The notes below the pieces were generated by a model, which saw only the letters and a list, made by a program, of their open reading frames with translations, did not search any database and had not been told where the DNA came from. A stretch of 64,000 nt of DNA from an alpha proteobacterium L41A (GTDB lineage: Bacteria > Pseudomonadota > Alphaproteobacteria > Caulobacterales > Caulobacteraceae), in NCBI GenBank assembly GCA_000335735.1, contig AMYY01000009.1, positions 1 to 64,000 on the forward strand, in the 5' to 3' direction. The translations under genes and the position numbers were made by a program. Below, piece after piece: positions 9,006-18,027 of this stretch. Each line of letters opens with the position of its first letter. Position 1 is the stretch's first letter.

Positions 9006-10346
9006 TCAGTTGCGATAGGCCGGCGGCATCGGCGTCTGCTGGCGATAGCGGTCGCGCAGCATCAGCGGGCGGCTGGTCAGGGGCTGTTCGACGCCATTGA
9101 CGAAGACGGCCGACGGCTGGCTGAGCGGCTCCAGCGGATCGCCGGACCAGACCACCACGTCACCCGCTGCGCCCGGTGCGATCTGGCCGAACTGACCGGC
9201 CATGCCGAAGATCCTGGCCGGATTGACCGTCAGGGCGGCGATGGCGGCGCCGTAGGGCAGGCCGTGCGACACCGCGTTGCCGGCGTTGTAGCGGGCTTCG
9301 CGGGCGCGGTGGGTCGAACCCTCGTTGCCCTTGATCGCGATGACGACACCCGCCGCGTTCAGAGCCGCTGCGTTTTCCGCCCGCGCCGCCCGCATCTCGA
9401 AATCGCTGGGCAGGTTGGAGATGGGGTTCAGCAGGACGGGCACGCCGGCGGCGGCGATGTCGCCGGCGACCAGCCACCCCTCCTCCGCCCCATCCAGGAT
9501 CAGCTTGATCCCCTCTTCGCGGGCCAGGCGCAGAACCTGCTGAATGTCCGAGGCGCGGTGAACGGTGACGATCAGCGGCATCGTCCCGTTGGCGACGGGA
9601 ATCAGAGCCTCGAGATCGGCGCGCGACAGGCTGAGGTCACGCAGGCCCGCCCGCTCATAGGCCGACTTGTTGCGGGCATAGAGGCGAACCTCCGACAGCG
9701 TCTCCTTGAACAGGACGAATTGCGCCCCGCGCGCGCCGCCGGCGATGCCTGCGCCCGCTTCGCCGAAGGGGGCGACCATGGCCACGCGCGGCTTGACCAG
9801 GATGTTCGAGCCCTGGCCCAGATTGATGATCGCCGCCTGACCTGCGAACAGGCCCGGCGTCTGATAGCCGCCGTCGCCGGCGCCGGCCGTCTCGTCCTCA
9901 TGCACATGGCCGCCGGACGAGCCGGGGTGCTGGGGCACGACCACGGCGCGGGTGATGCCGCCCAGCCGCGCGACCGGCAGGGTGAAGGACCAGGGGTCCA
10001 GACCATACGAGATGTCGAAGGCGGCGCTGAGGGTATTGGAGGCGTTGCGCAACTCATTGGTGCCGCGGACCGACCCGACCTCCGTTCCGGCAAGGCCAGA
10101 ATCGACGGCGATGAAACCGGGGGCGACCGTCTTACCGGCCGCGTCGATGACGCGGGCGCCGGACGGCGCGCCGCCCGAGCCCACCGACACAATCTTGCCG
10201 TCGCGGATCACGACCGTGCCGTTCTCGATCACGGAGTTGCCGGTCAGGATGCGCCCGCCGACAATGGCGACGGTTTCCTGCGCCATGGCAGGGACGGCGA
10301 GAGACAGGGCCGCGACGGCGCCCGCGAGGATGTGAGACAGGCGCAT
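9006..10346 (-). CDS. Exported amidohydrolase-family protein lacking the HxH metal motif
   Basis: A 446-residue protein with a signal peptide (MRLSHILAGAVAALSLAVPAMAQ) and the composite-domain layout of imidazolonepropionase/dihydroorotase-like amidohydrolases: N-terminal IVGGRILTG and VIRDGKIVSVG, C-terminal GAAGDVVVWSGDPLEP. At the place where active members have HxH (as in the upstream neighbour DVHSHLG) it has AVDSGLAG, and the later catalytic HSDD position reads KGNEG. Most metal ligands are therefore missing. It begins 1 nt inside the upstream gene's stop codon (TGATG). The likely reading is a non-catalytic partner of the intact paralog, forming a periplasmic heteromer. Confidence 0.85.
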   Translation of the reverse strand: MRLSHILAGAVAALSLAVPAMAQETVAIVGGRILTGNSVIENGTVVIRDGKIVSVGSGGAPSGARVIDAAGKTVAPGFIAVDSGLAGTEVGSVRGTNELRNASNTLSAAFDISYGLDPWSFTLPVARLGGITRAVVVPQHPGSSGGHVHEDETAGAGDGGYQTPGLFAGQAAIINLGQGSNILVKPRVAMVAPFGEAGAGIAGGARGAQFVLFKETLSEVRLYARNKSAYERAGLRDLSLSRADLEALIPVANGTMPLIVTVHRASDIQQVLRLAREEGIKLILDGAEEGWLVAGDIAAAGVPVLLNPISNLPSDFEMRAARAENAAALNAAGVVIAIKGNEGSTHRAREARYNAGNAVSHGLPYGAAIAALTVNPARIFGMAGQFGQIAPGAAGDVVVWSGDPLEPLSQPSAVFVNGVEQPLTSRPLMLRDRYRQQTPMPPAYRN

Positions 10347-11824
10347 CAGCGGGCTCCTTCCGTGACGTTGGCGGCGGTCAGGCCATAGCCCGGCTGACCC
10401 AGTTCGAAGTCGCTGGTCGGTTGATAGGCGGGGTTGCTGCGATCAAAGGTCAGGGCGCCGTCGATGAAGACCTGATCGGCGCGGGCGTAGATCGAAAAGG
10501 GATCGGCGCTCCAGATCACCACGTCGGCGCGCTTGCCGGGCTCCAGCGACCCGGTCTGGTCGGCGATGCCGATGGCCTTGGCGGCGTTGGAGGTGATCCA
10601 GCCGATGGCGTGTTCTTCGGAAATATTCAGCCCGGCGCGGCGACCGGCCGACAGGGCGGCCGCGGCTTCCTGGTTGAGCCGTTGGGTCAGTTCGGCGTCG
10701 TCGGAGTGGATGACGGCGCACGATCCCTGCTGGGCGTCGACCAGAGCGGCGTTCTCCTCAATGGCGTCCAGGGCCTCCATCTTGAAGCCCCACCAGCCGG
10801 TCCACATGGCCGCGCAGATGCCGTTGGCGGCCAGTTGCGGCGCCAGCTTGTAGGCCTCGGTCGCGTGGTGGAAGGTGGTGATGCGGTAGCCGAACTCCTT
10901 GGCCATATCCATCATCAGCGCCATCTCGTCGGCGCGGTAGCAGTGGTTCTGGATCAGGATCGAGCCATCCAGAACGCCCATCAGGGTCTCGTTCTGAAGG
11001 TTGCGGGTCGGGGCGGCGCCTTCGCCGTCCTCGCGCCACTTGTCCCATTTGGCCTTGTAGTCGCGCGCGGCGATGAAGGCGGCGCGATAGCCAGCCATAT
11101 TGCCCATGCCCGTCGCCGGGCTCTGGTTGCGCCCGCCATAGACGCGCGACGGGTTCTCGCCGCAGGCCATCTTGACCGTATAGGGCGCAGCCGGGAACTT
11201 CAGCCCTTGCATGGTGATCGATGGCACGTTGCGGATCGTGACGCCGCGTCCGCCGAACAGATTGGCCGAGCCGGGCAGGATGTGAAGCGTGGTCACGCCG
11301 CCGGCGCGGGCGGTGTTGAAACCGGGGTCCTGGGGCCACAGCGAATGTTCGGCCCAGACCTGGGCGGTGTTCGGGCTGGTCGCCTCGTTGCCGTCGCTCA
11401 TGCCCTGAACCCCGGGCGAGGGATAGACGCCCAGGTGGCTGTGCACGTCGATGACGCCGGGGGTGACATAGCGGCCCCGCGCCTCGACGACGCGATAGCC
11501 GGCAGGGACGGGGGTCGAGGCTTCGCCGACGGCGGCGATCTTGCCGTCCGTGACCACGACCACGCCGTTCTCGATCTTGCGATCCGTGCCGGTCAGGACG
11601 GTGGCTCCGACCACGGCGAAGTTCTCGCGCGGCAGGGGCTGATAGGTGGAGGGATAGGGATCCAGCGTCGTCGCGGGATCCAGACCGGCGGCCAAAGTCC
11701 GGTCCCTCGACGGTTTCGCGGCCGTATCATCAGGGGTCGAGCCGGTGGTGGCGCAGGCCGACAGGCCCAGCACGGCGCATGTAATGGCCGCGAGGCCGAC
11801 GCCCCGCAGATGATGTCCGATCAT
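10346..11824 (-). CDS. Amidohydrolase lipoprotein with intact metal site
   Basis: A 492-residue amidohydrolase with a lipoprotein signal (lipobox LSAC, then ATTGSTPDD). Metal and catalytic motifs are present: DVHSHLG (HxH), a central NHCYRAD and TFHHATEA giving further histidines, and HSDDAEL with the catalytic Asp. The C-terminus GSLEPGKRADVVIWSADP completes the composite beta domain. Such exported enzymes hydrolyse cyclic amides or dipeptide-like bonds; the substrate is unknown. It is the first gene of the operon; the second gene is a paralog with degraded active site. Confidence 0.9.
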   Translation of the reverse strand: MIGHHLRGVGLAAITCAVLGLSACATTGSTPDDTAAKPSRDRTLAAGLDPATTLDPYPSTYQPLPRENFAVVGATVLTGTDRKIENGVVVVTDGKIAAVGEASTPVPAGYRVVEARGRYVTPGVIDVHSHLGVYPSPGVQGMSDGNEATSPNTAQVWAEHSLWPQDPGFNTARAGGVTTLHILPGSANLFGGRGVTIRNVPSITMQGLKFPAAPYTVKMACGENPSRVYGGRNQSPATGMGNMAGYRAAFIAARDYKAKWDKWREDGEGAAPTRNLQNETLMGVLDGSILIQNHCYRADEMALMMDMAKEFGYRITTFHHATEAYKLAPQLAANGICAAMWTGWWGFKMEALDAIEENAALVDAQQGSCAVIHSDDAELTQRLNQEAAAALSAGRRAGLNISEEHAIGWITSNAAKAIGIADQTGSLEPGKRADVVIWSADPFSIYARADQVFIDGALTFDRSNPAYQPTSDFELGQPGYGLTAANVTEGAR

Positions 11825-11960
11825 CGAAATCCCTCTCCCGCGAAGCGTCAGCCCCGACGCCGCTTGTGACGGGCATAGAAGGGCGTTCGGCCGCGACCGT
11901 CAAAAGGTTTCGGCGTCCGTCTTCTGGACGCCTGCATCCGCGACGGCTAACGGCAGGCGC

Positions 11961-12674
11961 ATGAACGCCGATGACCGTCCCGAGGACGAAAACCCGCATC
12001 TCGACCGCCCGCTGCGATCGTTCGGCCGCATCAAGGCCCGTCCCATCAAGCCCCGCCAGGCGGCATTGATGGAGACCCTGCTGCCCAAGATCGCCTTGCC
12101 CGATCCCAAGGCCGGGCCGCTGGATCCCAAGACGATGATGCCCGAGGCGACCGAGGTCTGGCTGGAGATCGGCTTCGGCGGCGGCGAGCATATGGCCGCC
12201 CAGGCGGCGACGCGGCCCGACGCCCTGGTGATCGGCTGCGAGCCTTTCCTGAACGGCGTCGCCTCGGCCCTGCGTCATGTCGAGGAGGGCGGACTGAAGA
12301 ACATCCGCATCCATGCCGACGACGCGCGCGACCTGGTCGACGCCCTGCCGGACGCCTCGGTCGACCGGGTGTTGATCCTGTTCCCCGACCCCTGGCACAA
12401 GGCGCGCCACAACAAGCGCCGCCTGCTGCAGGACGAGACGGCCCAGGCCTTCGCGCGCATCCTGAAGCCCGGCGGGACCCTGCGTTTCGTCACCGATTGG
12501 CTGGACTACGCCGAATGGGCGTTGGAGAGGCTGAATCGCACGCCGGGCTTGGAGCGAATGGGTCCAGCCGATCAGGACTGGTTCGTCGCGCCCGCCGACC
12601 ACGTCGTGACCCGCTACGAAGAAAAGAAGCTGGGCGACACCACCCCGGTCTTTCTGGAGTTCGTACGCCGTTAA
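11961..12674 (+). CDS. trmB: tRNA (guanine-N7-)-methyltransferase
   Basis: A 237-residue TrmB. SAM-binding is shown by WLEIGFGGGEHM, followed by GCEPFLNGV, the tRNA-specific LFPDPWHKARHNKRRL motif and GGTLRFVTDWLDYAEW. The enzyme makes m7G46 in tRNA. Length and motif order are normal. It is divergently oriented to the amidohydrolase operon (136 nt between starts). Confidence 0.95.
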   Translation: MNADDRPEDENPHLDRPLRSFGRIKARPIKPRQAALMETLLPKIALPDPKAGPLDPKTMMPEATEVWLEIGFGGGEHMAAQAATRPDALVIGCEPFLNGVASALRHVEEGGLKNIRIHADDARDLVDALPDASVDRVLILFPDPWHKARHNKRRLLQDETAQAFARILKPGGTLRFVTDWLDYAEWALERLNRTPGLERMGPADQDWFVAPADHVVTRYEEKKLGDTTPVFLEFVRR

Positions 12675-12828
12675 ACAAGGGAAGCGTGACGACGCAGGAT
12701 TTCGACGGGACGAAGACGTCTTGTCGCAACGTGCCGTCGTTACGGGTTTCTACCTAGCGGCGGCGTTTCGCCAAAATTAACATCCTTGGCTGAAATGTGA
12801 TGCTTCGACTTTAATATCGGAACGTCAC

Positions 12829-14769
12829 ATGAAAACCCTGTCGATCGGCGGCCGGATCAACCTTCTCACGCTGGTGACCATAGCGGGTCTGCTGATCGTC
12901 ACCGGGCTGGGCCTGTTTCAGGTCAACAAGGTGATGCGCGACGACATTGCCGACAGGACCAAGAAGGCCGTTGAGATCGCCTACAGCGTCGTCGCCCACT
13001 ATCAGGCCGAAGAGCAGGCCGGGCGCCTGACGCGCGAACAGGCTCAGGACGCGGCAAAGGTCGCAGTCGGCGCCATGCGCTATGGCCAGGACGACTATTT
13101 CTGGATCAACGACATGCATCCCACCATGGTGATGCATCCGATGAAACCGGCGCTCAACGGCACGGACCTGAGCGCCAAGACGGACGCCGACGGCGTGCTC
13201 ATGTTCAAGGAGTTCGTGTCGGTCGTTCAAAAGGACGGCCAAGGCTTTGTCGATTACCAGTGGGACAAACCCGGTCACGAAGAGCCTGCGCCGAAGATTT
13301 CCTACGTGAAGGGGTTTGCCCCTTGGGGCTGGGTGATCGGTTCCGGCGTCTACACCGACCAGATCGCCGCCGCTGTCGGCAAGGCCGCGCTGACACTGGG
13401 CGGTCTGGCGCTGTTGGTCGCGTGCGCCGCCGGGGCGGCCGGCTGGTTCATCGGCCGGTCGGTGTCCATGCCCGTGGTGGCCTTGGGCCGCCGTATGCGC
13501 GGTCTGGCCGACGGCGACAGAGGGTCTGACATCCCCGGGGTGGCGCGCGGCGACGAAATCGGACAGATGGCCGCCGCCCTGGCCATCTTCCGCGACGCCG
13601 CCATCGAGAAGGATCGGCTGGAAGCCGAGGCTGTGTCGCAAAGGTCGCTCAGCGAACAGGAGCGCATGGCGCGCGAGGCCGAAAAGGCGCGCGAGGCCGA
13701 GGCCGATCGCATCACGATTCAGGCCTTGGGCGAGGGCTTGTCGGCCATGGCCGACGGCGATCTGACGTATCGGATCGAGGCTGACTTTGCGCCCAAGGGG
13801 GCTCAGCTGAAGACCGATTTCAACGCCGCGATCGCTCAGCTGCAGCAGGCGGTCTCTGTGGTCATCTCCAATGTCTCGGGCATCCGCTCGGGCGCCGGCG
13901 AGATTTCGCAGGCCGCCGACGACCTGTCGCGCCGCACCGAACAGCAGGCCGCCTCGCTGGAGGAAACCGCCGCCGCCCTGGATGAGATCACAGCCACGGT
14001 GAACAAGACCGCCTCGGGCGCACGTCAGGCCTCCGACGTGGTCCAGGCCGCGCGCGGCGACGCTGAAAAGAGCGGCGTGATCGTGCGCGACGCCGTCCAG
14101 GCGATGACCGCCATCGAGGGCTCGTCCACCCAGATCAACCAGATCATCGGCGTGATCGACGAGATCGCCTTCCAGACCAACCTTCTGGCTTTGAACGCCG
14201 GCGTCGAGGCCGCGCGCGCCGGCGAGGCCGGTCGTGGCTTCGCGGTGGTCGCCTCCGAAGTCCGCGCCCTGGCCCAGCGTTCGGCCGAAGCCGCCAAGGA
14301 GATCAAGACCCTGATCTCGGCCTCGACCGGCCAAGTCGGCGCAGGTGTGAAACTGGTTGGCGAGACCGGCGACGCGCTGCAACGGATCGTGGACCGCGTC
14401 GCCGAAATCGACAGCCTGGTCACCGAGATCGCCGCCTCGGCCCAGGAACAGGCCGTCGGCCTGGCGCAGGTGAACACCGCCGTCAACCAGATGGACCAAG
14501 TCACCCAGCAGAACGCCGCCATGGTCGAGCAGTCGACCGCCGCCAGCCATTCGCTGGCCCAGGAGGCGGAAAGCCTGCAGGCCTCGGTCGCCCAGTTCCG
14601 CGTCGGGTCTTCGCCGTCGCGCGCCGCTGCGCCCGCGCCGGTTCGCTCTCCTGCGCCCGCCGCCAAACCGTCGAGCCACATGGCCGCCGCCCTGAAGGTC
14701 ATCGGCCGAGGCGGCGCCGCACCCAAGCCTCAAGCCGCAGCCGTCGAGGACGGCTGGGAGGAGTTCTGA
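12829..14769 (+). CDS. Methyl-accepting chemotaxis protein with single Cache domain
   Basis: A 646-residue chemoreceptor. It has an N-terminal membrane helix (about 10-30), a periplasmic sCache_2-type sensor ([17 protein letters not shown] and [13 protein letters not shown]), a second membrane helix (about 185-210), HAMP regions, and a signalling domain with the conserved hairpin tip ([19 protein letters not shown], starting about residue 447). sCache_2 receptors often bind small carboxylates, but the ligand here is unknown. The last four residues are WEEF after a long Ala/Pro linker, which looks like a docking peptide for CheR/CheB. No other che genes are nearby, so it is an orphan receptor. 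Confidence 0.95.
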   Translation: MKTLSIGGRINLLTLVTIAGLLIVTGLGLFQVNKVMRDDIADRTKKAVEIAYSVVAHYQAEEQAGRLTREQAQDAAKVAVGAMRYGQDDYFWINDMHPTMVMHPMKPALNGTDLSAKTDADGVLMFKEFVSVVQKDGQGFVDYQWDKPGHEEPAPKISYVKGFAPWGWVIGSGVYTDQIAAAVGKAALTLGGLALLVACAAGAAGWFIGRSVSMPVVALGRRMRGLADGDRGSDIPGVARGDEIGQMAAALAIFRDAAIEKDRLEAEAVSQRSLSEQERMAREAEKAREAEADRITIQALGEGLSAMADGDLTYRIEADFAPKGAQLKTDFNAAIAQLQQAVSVVISNVSGIRSGAGEISQAADDLSRRTEQQAASLEETAAALDEITATVNKTASGARQASDVVQAARGDAEKSGVIVRDAVQAMTAIEGSSTQINQIIGVIDEIAFQTNLLALNAGVEAARAGEAGRGFAVVASEVRALAQRSAEAAKEIKTLISASTGQVGAGVKLVGETGDALQRIVDRVAEIDSLVTEIAASAQEQAVGLAQVNTAVNQMDQVTQQNAAMVEQSTAASHSLAQEAESLQASVAQFRVGSSPSRAAAPAPVRSPAPAAKPSSHMAAALKVIGRGGAAPKPQAAAVEDGWEEF

Positions 14770-14790
14770 CGGCGAGTGCCTCGAAAGGGG

Positions 14791-14819
14791 CTGACAAGCG
14801 AAGGTGAAGCGCCTATATG
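14791..14819 (+). promoter_or_regulatory. Candidate promoter of the rimP-nusA-infB operon
   Basis: CTGACA, a 17-nt spacer and TATATG lie about 75 nt before the rimP start, in the gap after the chemoreceptor gene. The second element sits in GCCTATATGC, which also resembles the Caulobacter housekeeping -10 element GCTANAWC. Transcription would start near 14826 and give a leader that includes the hairpin at 14861-14888. Confidence 0.5.
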
Positions 14820-14860
14820 CCCCTTCACATCGTTAGACCGGCGTCCAACGGCGTCGTTCC

Positions 14861-14895
14861 AAGCGGCGGCCCGGACGGACCGCCGCTTTTGTTTT
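14861..14895 (+). terminator. Terminator or attenuator hairpin directly before rimP
   Basis: A 9-bp perfect stem (AAGCGGCGG / CCGCCGCTT) with an 11-nt loop, followed by TTGTTTT. This has the form of a Rho-independent terminator. It may end the chemoreceptor transcript, but it also lies inside the leader expected from the promoter at 14791 and its T tract overlaps the TTG start of rimP, so attenuation of the operon is possible. Confidence 0.7.
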
Positions 14896-15508
14896 GGATC
14901 GTCGTCGCTTGCGCGCAAGAACCGCCCAGGATCGCCAGCTGCTGGAACTGATCGACCCCATAGCGGAGTCGTTGGGTCTGGATGTCGTGCGCGTGCGCCT
15001 GATGACCGGCTCCAAGCGCCAGCGCCTTCAGATCATGGCCGAGCGGCCGTCCGACCACGACATCTCGGTCGAACAATGCGCCAAGCTGAGCCGCGCGGTG
15101 TCGGAAGTGTTCGACGCCGCCGATCCCATCCCCGGCGAATATATGCTGGAGGTGTCGTCGCCCGGCATCGACCGGCCCCTGACCCGTCCCATCGACTTCG
15201 ACCTGTTCGAGGGCGAGGAGGCGCGTCTGGAAACCGACCGGATGATCGAGGGCCGCAAGCGGTTCAAGGGCGTGCTGGCCGGCTATGAGGACGGCAACGT
15301 CCTGATCGACCTGGATGGCGAGGACGACACCGCCCTGATCCCCTTCGACTGGTTGGCCGACGCCAAACTGGTCCTGACCGACGCCCTGATGAAACGGGGC
15401 GCCGCCATTCGCGCCGCACGCGGCGAACCCGAAGACGACGGCCTTCCCGAAGGGGAAGCGTCCGACCTGACAACCGACACCACGACCCCTTCTGAGGACA
15501 ACGCCTGA
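14894..15508 (+). CDS. rimP: Ribosome maturation factor RimP
   Basis: A 204-residue RimP. Visible family segments are [38 protein letters not shown], and the signature [17 protein letters not shown]. It binds the 30S subunit during maturation. The C-terminal acidic/Thr-rich tail is longer than usual. No ATG precedes the domain; the start is a TTG at 14894, or another TTG at 14909, and neither has a clear Shine-Dalgarno. Its stop overlaps the nusA start by 1 nt (TGATG). It is the first gene of the classical rimP-nusA-ylxR-infB operon. Confidence 0.93.
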   Translation: MDRRRLRARTAQDRQLLELIDPIAESLGLDVVRVRLMTGSKRQRLQIMAERPSDHDISVEQCAKLSRAVSEVFDAADPIPGEYMLEVSSPGIDRPLTRPIDFDLFEGEEARLETDRMIEGRKRFKGVLAGYEDGNVLIDLDGEDDTALIPFDWLADAKLVLTDALMKRGAAIRAARGEPEDDGLPEGEASDLTTDTTTPSEDNA

Positions 15509-17241
15509 TGGCCGTCACCGGTATTTCCGCCAACCGCCTCGAACTGCTGCAGATCGCCGAGGCCGTCGCCCGCGAGAAGAACATCGAGCGCGAGATCGTT
15601 ATCGAAGCGATCGAAGAAGCGATCCAGAAGGGCGCCAAGTCGCGCTACGGCGCCCATCACGACATCCGCGCCAAGATCGACCACAAGACCGGCGAGCTGT
15701 CGCTGACCCGTCACGTCACCATCGTCGAGGACGACTGGATGCCGGAAGACGAGCTGGAAGAGTTCAATGACAGCGCCATGGTGCGCCTGAAGGACGCCTC
15801 CAAGCGCGATCCCGAGGCGGTGGTCGGCAAGGAATACGTCGAGAACCTGCCGCCGTTCGAGTTCGGTCGCGTTCAGACCCAGATGGCCCGCCAGGTCGTG
15901 ACCGGAAAGGTCCGCGAGGCCGAGCGCGCCAACCAGTACGAAGAGTTCAAGGATCGCGTCGGCGAGATCGTCAACGGCACGGTCAAGCGCGTCGAATACG
16001 GCAACACCATCGTCGACCTGGGCCGGGGCGAAGGCGTGATGCGCCGCGACCAGTCCATCCCGCGCGAAGTGTTCAACATCGGCGACCGGATCCGTACCTA
16101 CATCTACGACGTCCGCCCCGAGGCCAAGGGCCCGCAGGTCATGCTGTCGCGCGCCCACCCCGGCTTCATGGCCAAGCTGTTCGCCCAGGAAGTGCCGGAA
16201 GTTTATGACGGCGTGATCGAGATCCGCGCCGCCGCCCGTGACTCGGGTTCGCGCGCCAAGATGGCCGTCCTGTCGAACGACAGCTCCATCGATCCTGTCG
16301 GCGCCTGCGTCGGTATGCGCGGCTCGCGCGTTCAGGCGGTCGTCGCCGAACTGCAGGGCGAGAAGATCGACATTATCCAGTGGAATCCGGACGAGCCGAC
16401 CTTCATCGTCAACGCCCTGGCCCCGGCCGAAGTCTCCAAGGTCGTGCTGGACGAAGAAGCCGGCCGCGTCGAAGTGGTCGTGCCGGACGAGCAGCTGTCG
16501 CTGGCCATCGGCCGTCGCGGCCAGAACGTCCGCCTGGCCTCGCAGCTGACCGGCTGGCAGATCGACATCATCACCGAGAGCCAGGACTCCGAGCGTCGTC
16601 AGCGCGAGTTCGCCGAGCGCACCGGCCTGTTCCAGGAGGCCCTGGACGTCGACGAAGTCATCGCCCAGCTGCTCGTCACCGAAGGCTTCGCCACGGTCGA
16701 GGACCTGGCCTATGTCGACGCTTACGAAGTCTCGGAAATCGAAGGCTTCGACGAAGAGACCGCTGAAGAGCTTCAGGCCCGCGCCCGCGAATATCTGGAC
16801 AAGAAGGCCGCCGAACTGGACGCCAAGCGCGTCGAGCTGGGCGTCGAGGACGCGATTCTGGACGTGCCGGGCGTGACCTTGGCCATGGCCGTCGCTCTGG
16901 GTGAGGGCGGCGTGAAGACGGTCGAGGATCTGGCCGACCTGGCCACCGACGAGATCCGCGGCGGCTATGAGGTCAAGAACGGCGAGCGGGTGAAGGTCCC
17001 TGGCGTGCTGGAAAGCTTCAACCTGGCTCAGGAAGAGGCCGAGCTGCTGATCCTTCAGGCGCGGGTCGCCGCCGGCTGGATCGACGCTTCGGAACTGCCG
17101 CAGCCAGAGCCGGAAGAGTACGAAGAAGAGGGCGATTACGCCGAGGGCGAATACGATCCGGACCAGGTGTTCGGCGACGCGCCGGCCGAAGACGACACGG
17201 CCGAGGGCGAAGAGTCCGACGCCAAACCGTCGAACGCGTGA
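15508..17241 (+). CDS. nusA: Transcription termination/antitermination protein NusA
   Basis: A 577-residue NusA. It has the N-terminal RNA-polymerase-binding domain ([19 protein letters not shown]), an S1 domain (about 135-200, [15 protein letters not shown]), two KH domains ([15 protein letters not shown] and [14 protein letters not shown]), two Ala/Glu-rich C-terminal repeats of helix-hairpin-helix type, and an acidic tail ([15 protein letters not shown]). It controls pausing, termination and rRNA antitermination. The start codon overlaps the rimP stop, so translation is coupled. Confidence 0.97.
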   Translation: MAVTGISANRLELLQIAEAVAREKNIEREIVIEAIEEAIQKGAKSRYGAHHDIRAKIDHKTGELSLTRHVTIVEDDWMPEDELEEFNDSAMVRLKDASKRDPEAVVGKEYVENLPPFEFGRVQTQMARQVVTGKVREAERANQYEEFKDRVGEIVNGTVKRVEYGNTIVDLGRGEGVMRRDQSIPREVFNIGDRIRTYIYDVRPEAKGPQVMLSRAHPGFMAKLFAQEVPEVYDGVIEIRAAARDSGSRAKMAVLSNDSSIDPVGACVGMRGSRVQAVVAELQGEKIDIIQWNPDEPTFIVNALAPAEVSKVVLDEEAGRVEVVVPDEQLSLAIGRRGQNVRLASQLTGWQIDIITESQDSERRQREFAERTGLFQEALDVDEVIAQLLVTEGFATVEDLAYVDAYEVSEIEGFDEETAEELQARAREYLDKKAAELDAKRVELGVEDAILDVPGVTLAMAVALGEGGVKTVEDLADLATDEIRGGYEVKNGERVKVPGVLESFNLAQEEAELLILQARVAAGWIDASELPQPEPEEYEEEGDYAEGEYDPDQVFGDAPAEDDTAEGEESDAKPSNA

Positions 17242-17259
17242 TGGGAGACCTGGCCACAT

Positions 17260-17919
17260 ATGAGCTTGCGCGACGCAACGATCGATAGAGAACGCCGGGA
17301 CCTCGTCTCTCACGAGGTCATGGACGAATCTCGTCTGATCCGTTTCGTCGCCGGGCCCGATGGCCAGGTGGTCCCCGACCTGGGCAGGAAACTGCCCGGA
17401 CGCGGCCTGTGGGTCGAAGCCAGTCGCGCCTCGGTCGAGGCGGCGGTCAAGAAGAACGGCTTCACCCGCGCGGCCAAGACCAAATTGACCGCCCCAGCCG
17501 ACCTGGCCGATGTCGTCGAACGGCTGCTGGCAAGGCGCTGTCTCGATCAGCTGGGTCTTGCCCGGCGCGAAGGCGTTCTTATATCCGGCTTCGAAAAAAC
17601 CGCGGCGAGCCTGCGTGCAGGCAAGGCCGCCTGGGTGCTGGAAGCCGCCGATGGCTCGGCCGACGGGCGCGGAAAGATCCTCGCCCTGGCCCGTCATCAG
17701 ACCGCCGAGATCTGCGGCGCGTTCACGGCGGACGATTTGAGTTTGGCCCTTGGGCTGGAAAATGCGATACACGCCGTCCTGCTTGCGGGCGGACGCGCCG
17801 ATCGGTGGACCATCGAGGTCGAACGACTGGCTGGATTTCGGCCGCTTCGCCCCCCTCACTGGGACGTTCCCAGTGTTGAGGACGGATCGGCGGGAGCACC
17901 CCTTACAGGGGCGAGCTGA
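17260..17919 (+). CDS. YlxR-domain protein fused to an L7Ae-like domain
   Basis: A 219-residue two-domain protein between nusA and infB, the usual position of ylxR. The N-terminal YlxR (DUF448) domain covers about residues 10-85 (LIRFVAGPDGQVVPDLGRKLPGRG and FTRAAK). The C-terminal part (RRCLDQLGLARREGVLISGFEK) resembles the L7Ae/L30e-like RNA-binding fold that is fused to YlxR in many alphaproteobacteria. The first motif normally reads RxCIVTG; here it is ERRDLVSHEV, with the Cys lost. RNA binding is the probable role, but it is inferred. Confidence 0.85.
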   Translation: MSLRDATIDRERRDLVSHEVMDESRLIRFVAGPDGQVVPDLGRKLPGRGLWVEASRASVEAAVKKNGFTRAAKTKLTAPADLADVVERLLARRCLDQLGLARREGVLISGFEKTAASLRAGKAAWVLEAADGSADGRGKILALARHQTAEICGAFTADDLSLALGLENAIHAVLLAGGRADRWTIEVERLAGFRPLRPPHWDVPSVEDGSAGAPLTGAS

Positions 17920-17935
17920 GGATTTTAGCGGCCGA

Positions 17936-17965
17936 GGGCCTGTCTCCAAGGGCGGAGACGGGCTC
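17936..17965 (+). other. Strong hairpin between ylxR and infB
   Basis: A 12-bp stem (two G-U pairs included) with a 6-nt loop AAGGGC, formed by GGGCCTGTCTCC and GGAGACGGGCTC. There is no T tract, so it is not a standard terminator. It lies 63 nt before the infB start and could be an RNA-processing or translational control element. Confidence 0.5.
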
Positions 17966-18027
17966 ACGGTCGTTCATGGGTATTAGATGAGGACGGCGGG
18001 CCTTTCCGCCCCGAGTAAAGCGACCGG

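Noticed and set aside
12811..14733. Reverse-strand open frame of 640 codons opposite the chemoreceptor
   Set aside because: Antisense shadow of a clear MCP with conserved domains.
15283..17967. Very long reverse-strand open frame (894 codons) opposite nusA and ylxR
   Set aside because: It is the mirror of strongly supported genes in a GC-rich genome; its translation is low-complexity Gly/Asp/Leu/Val and has no domain.
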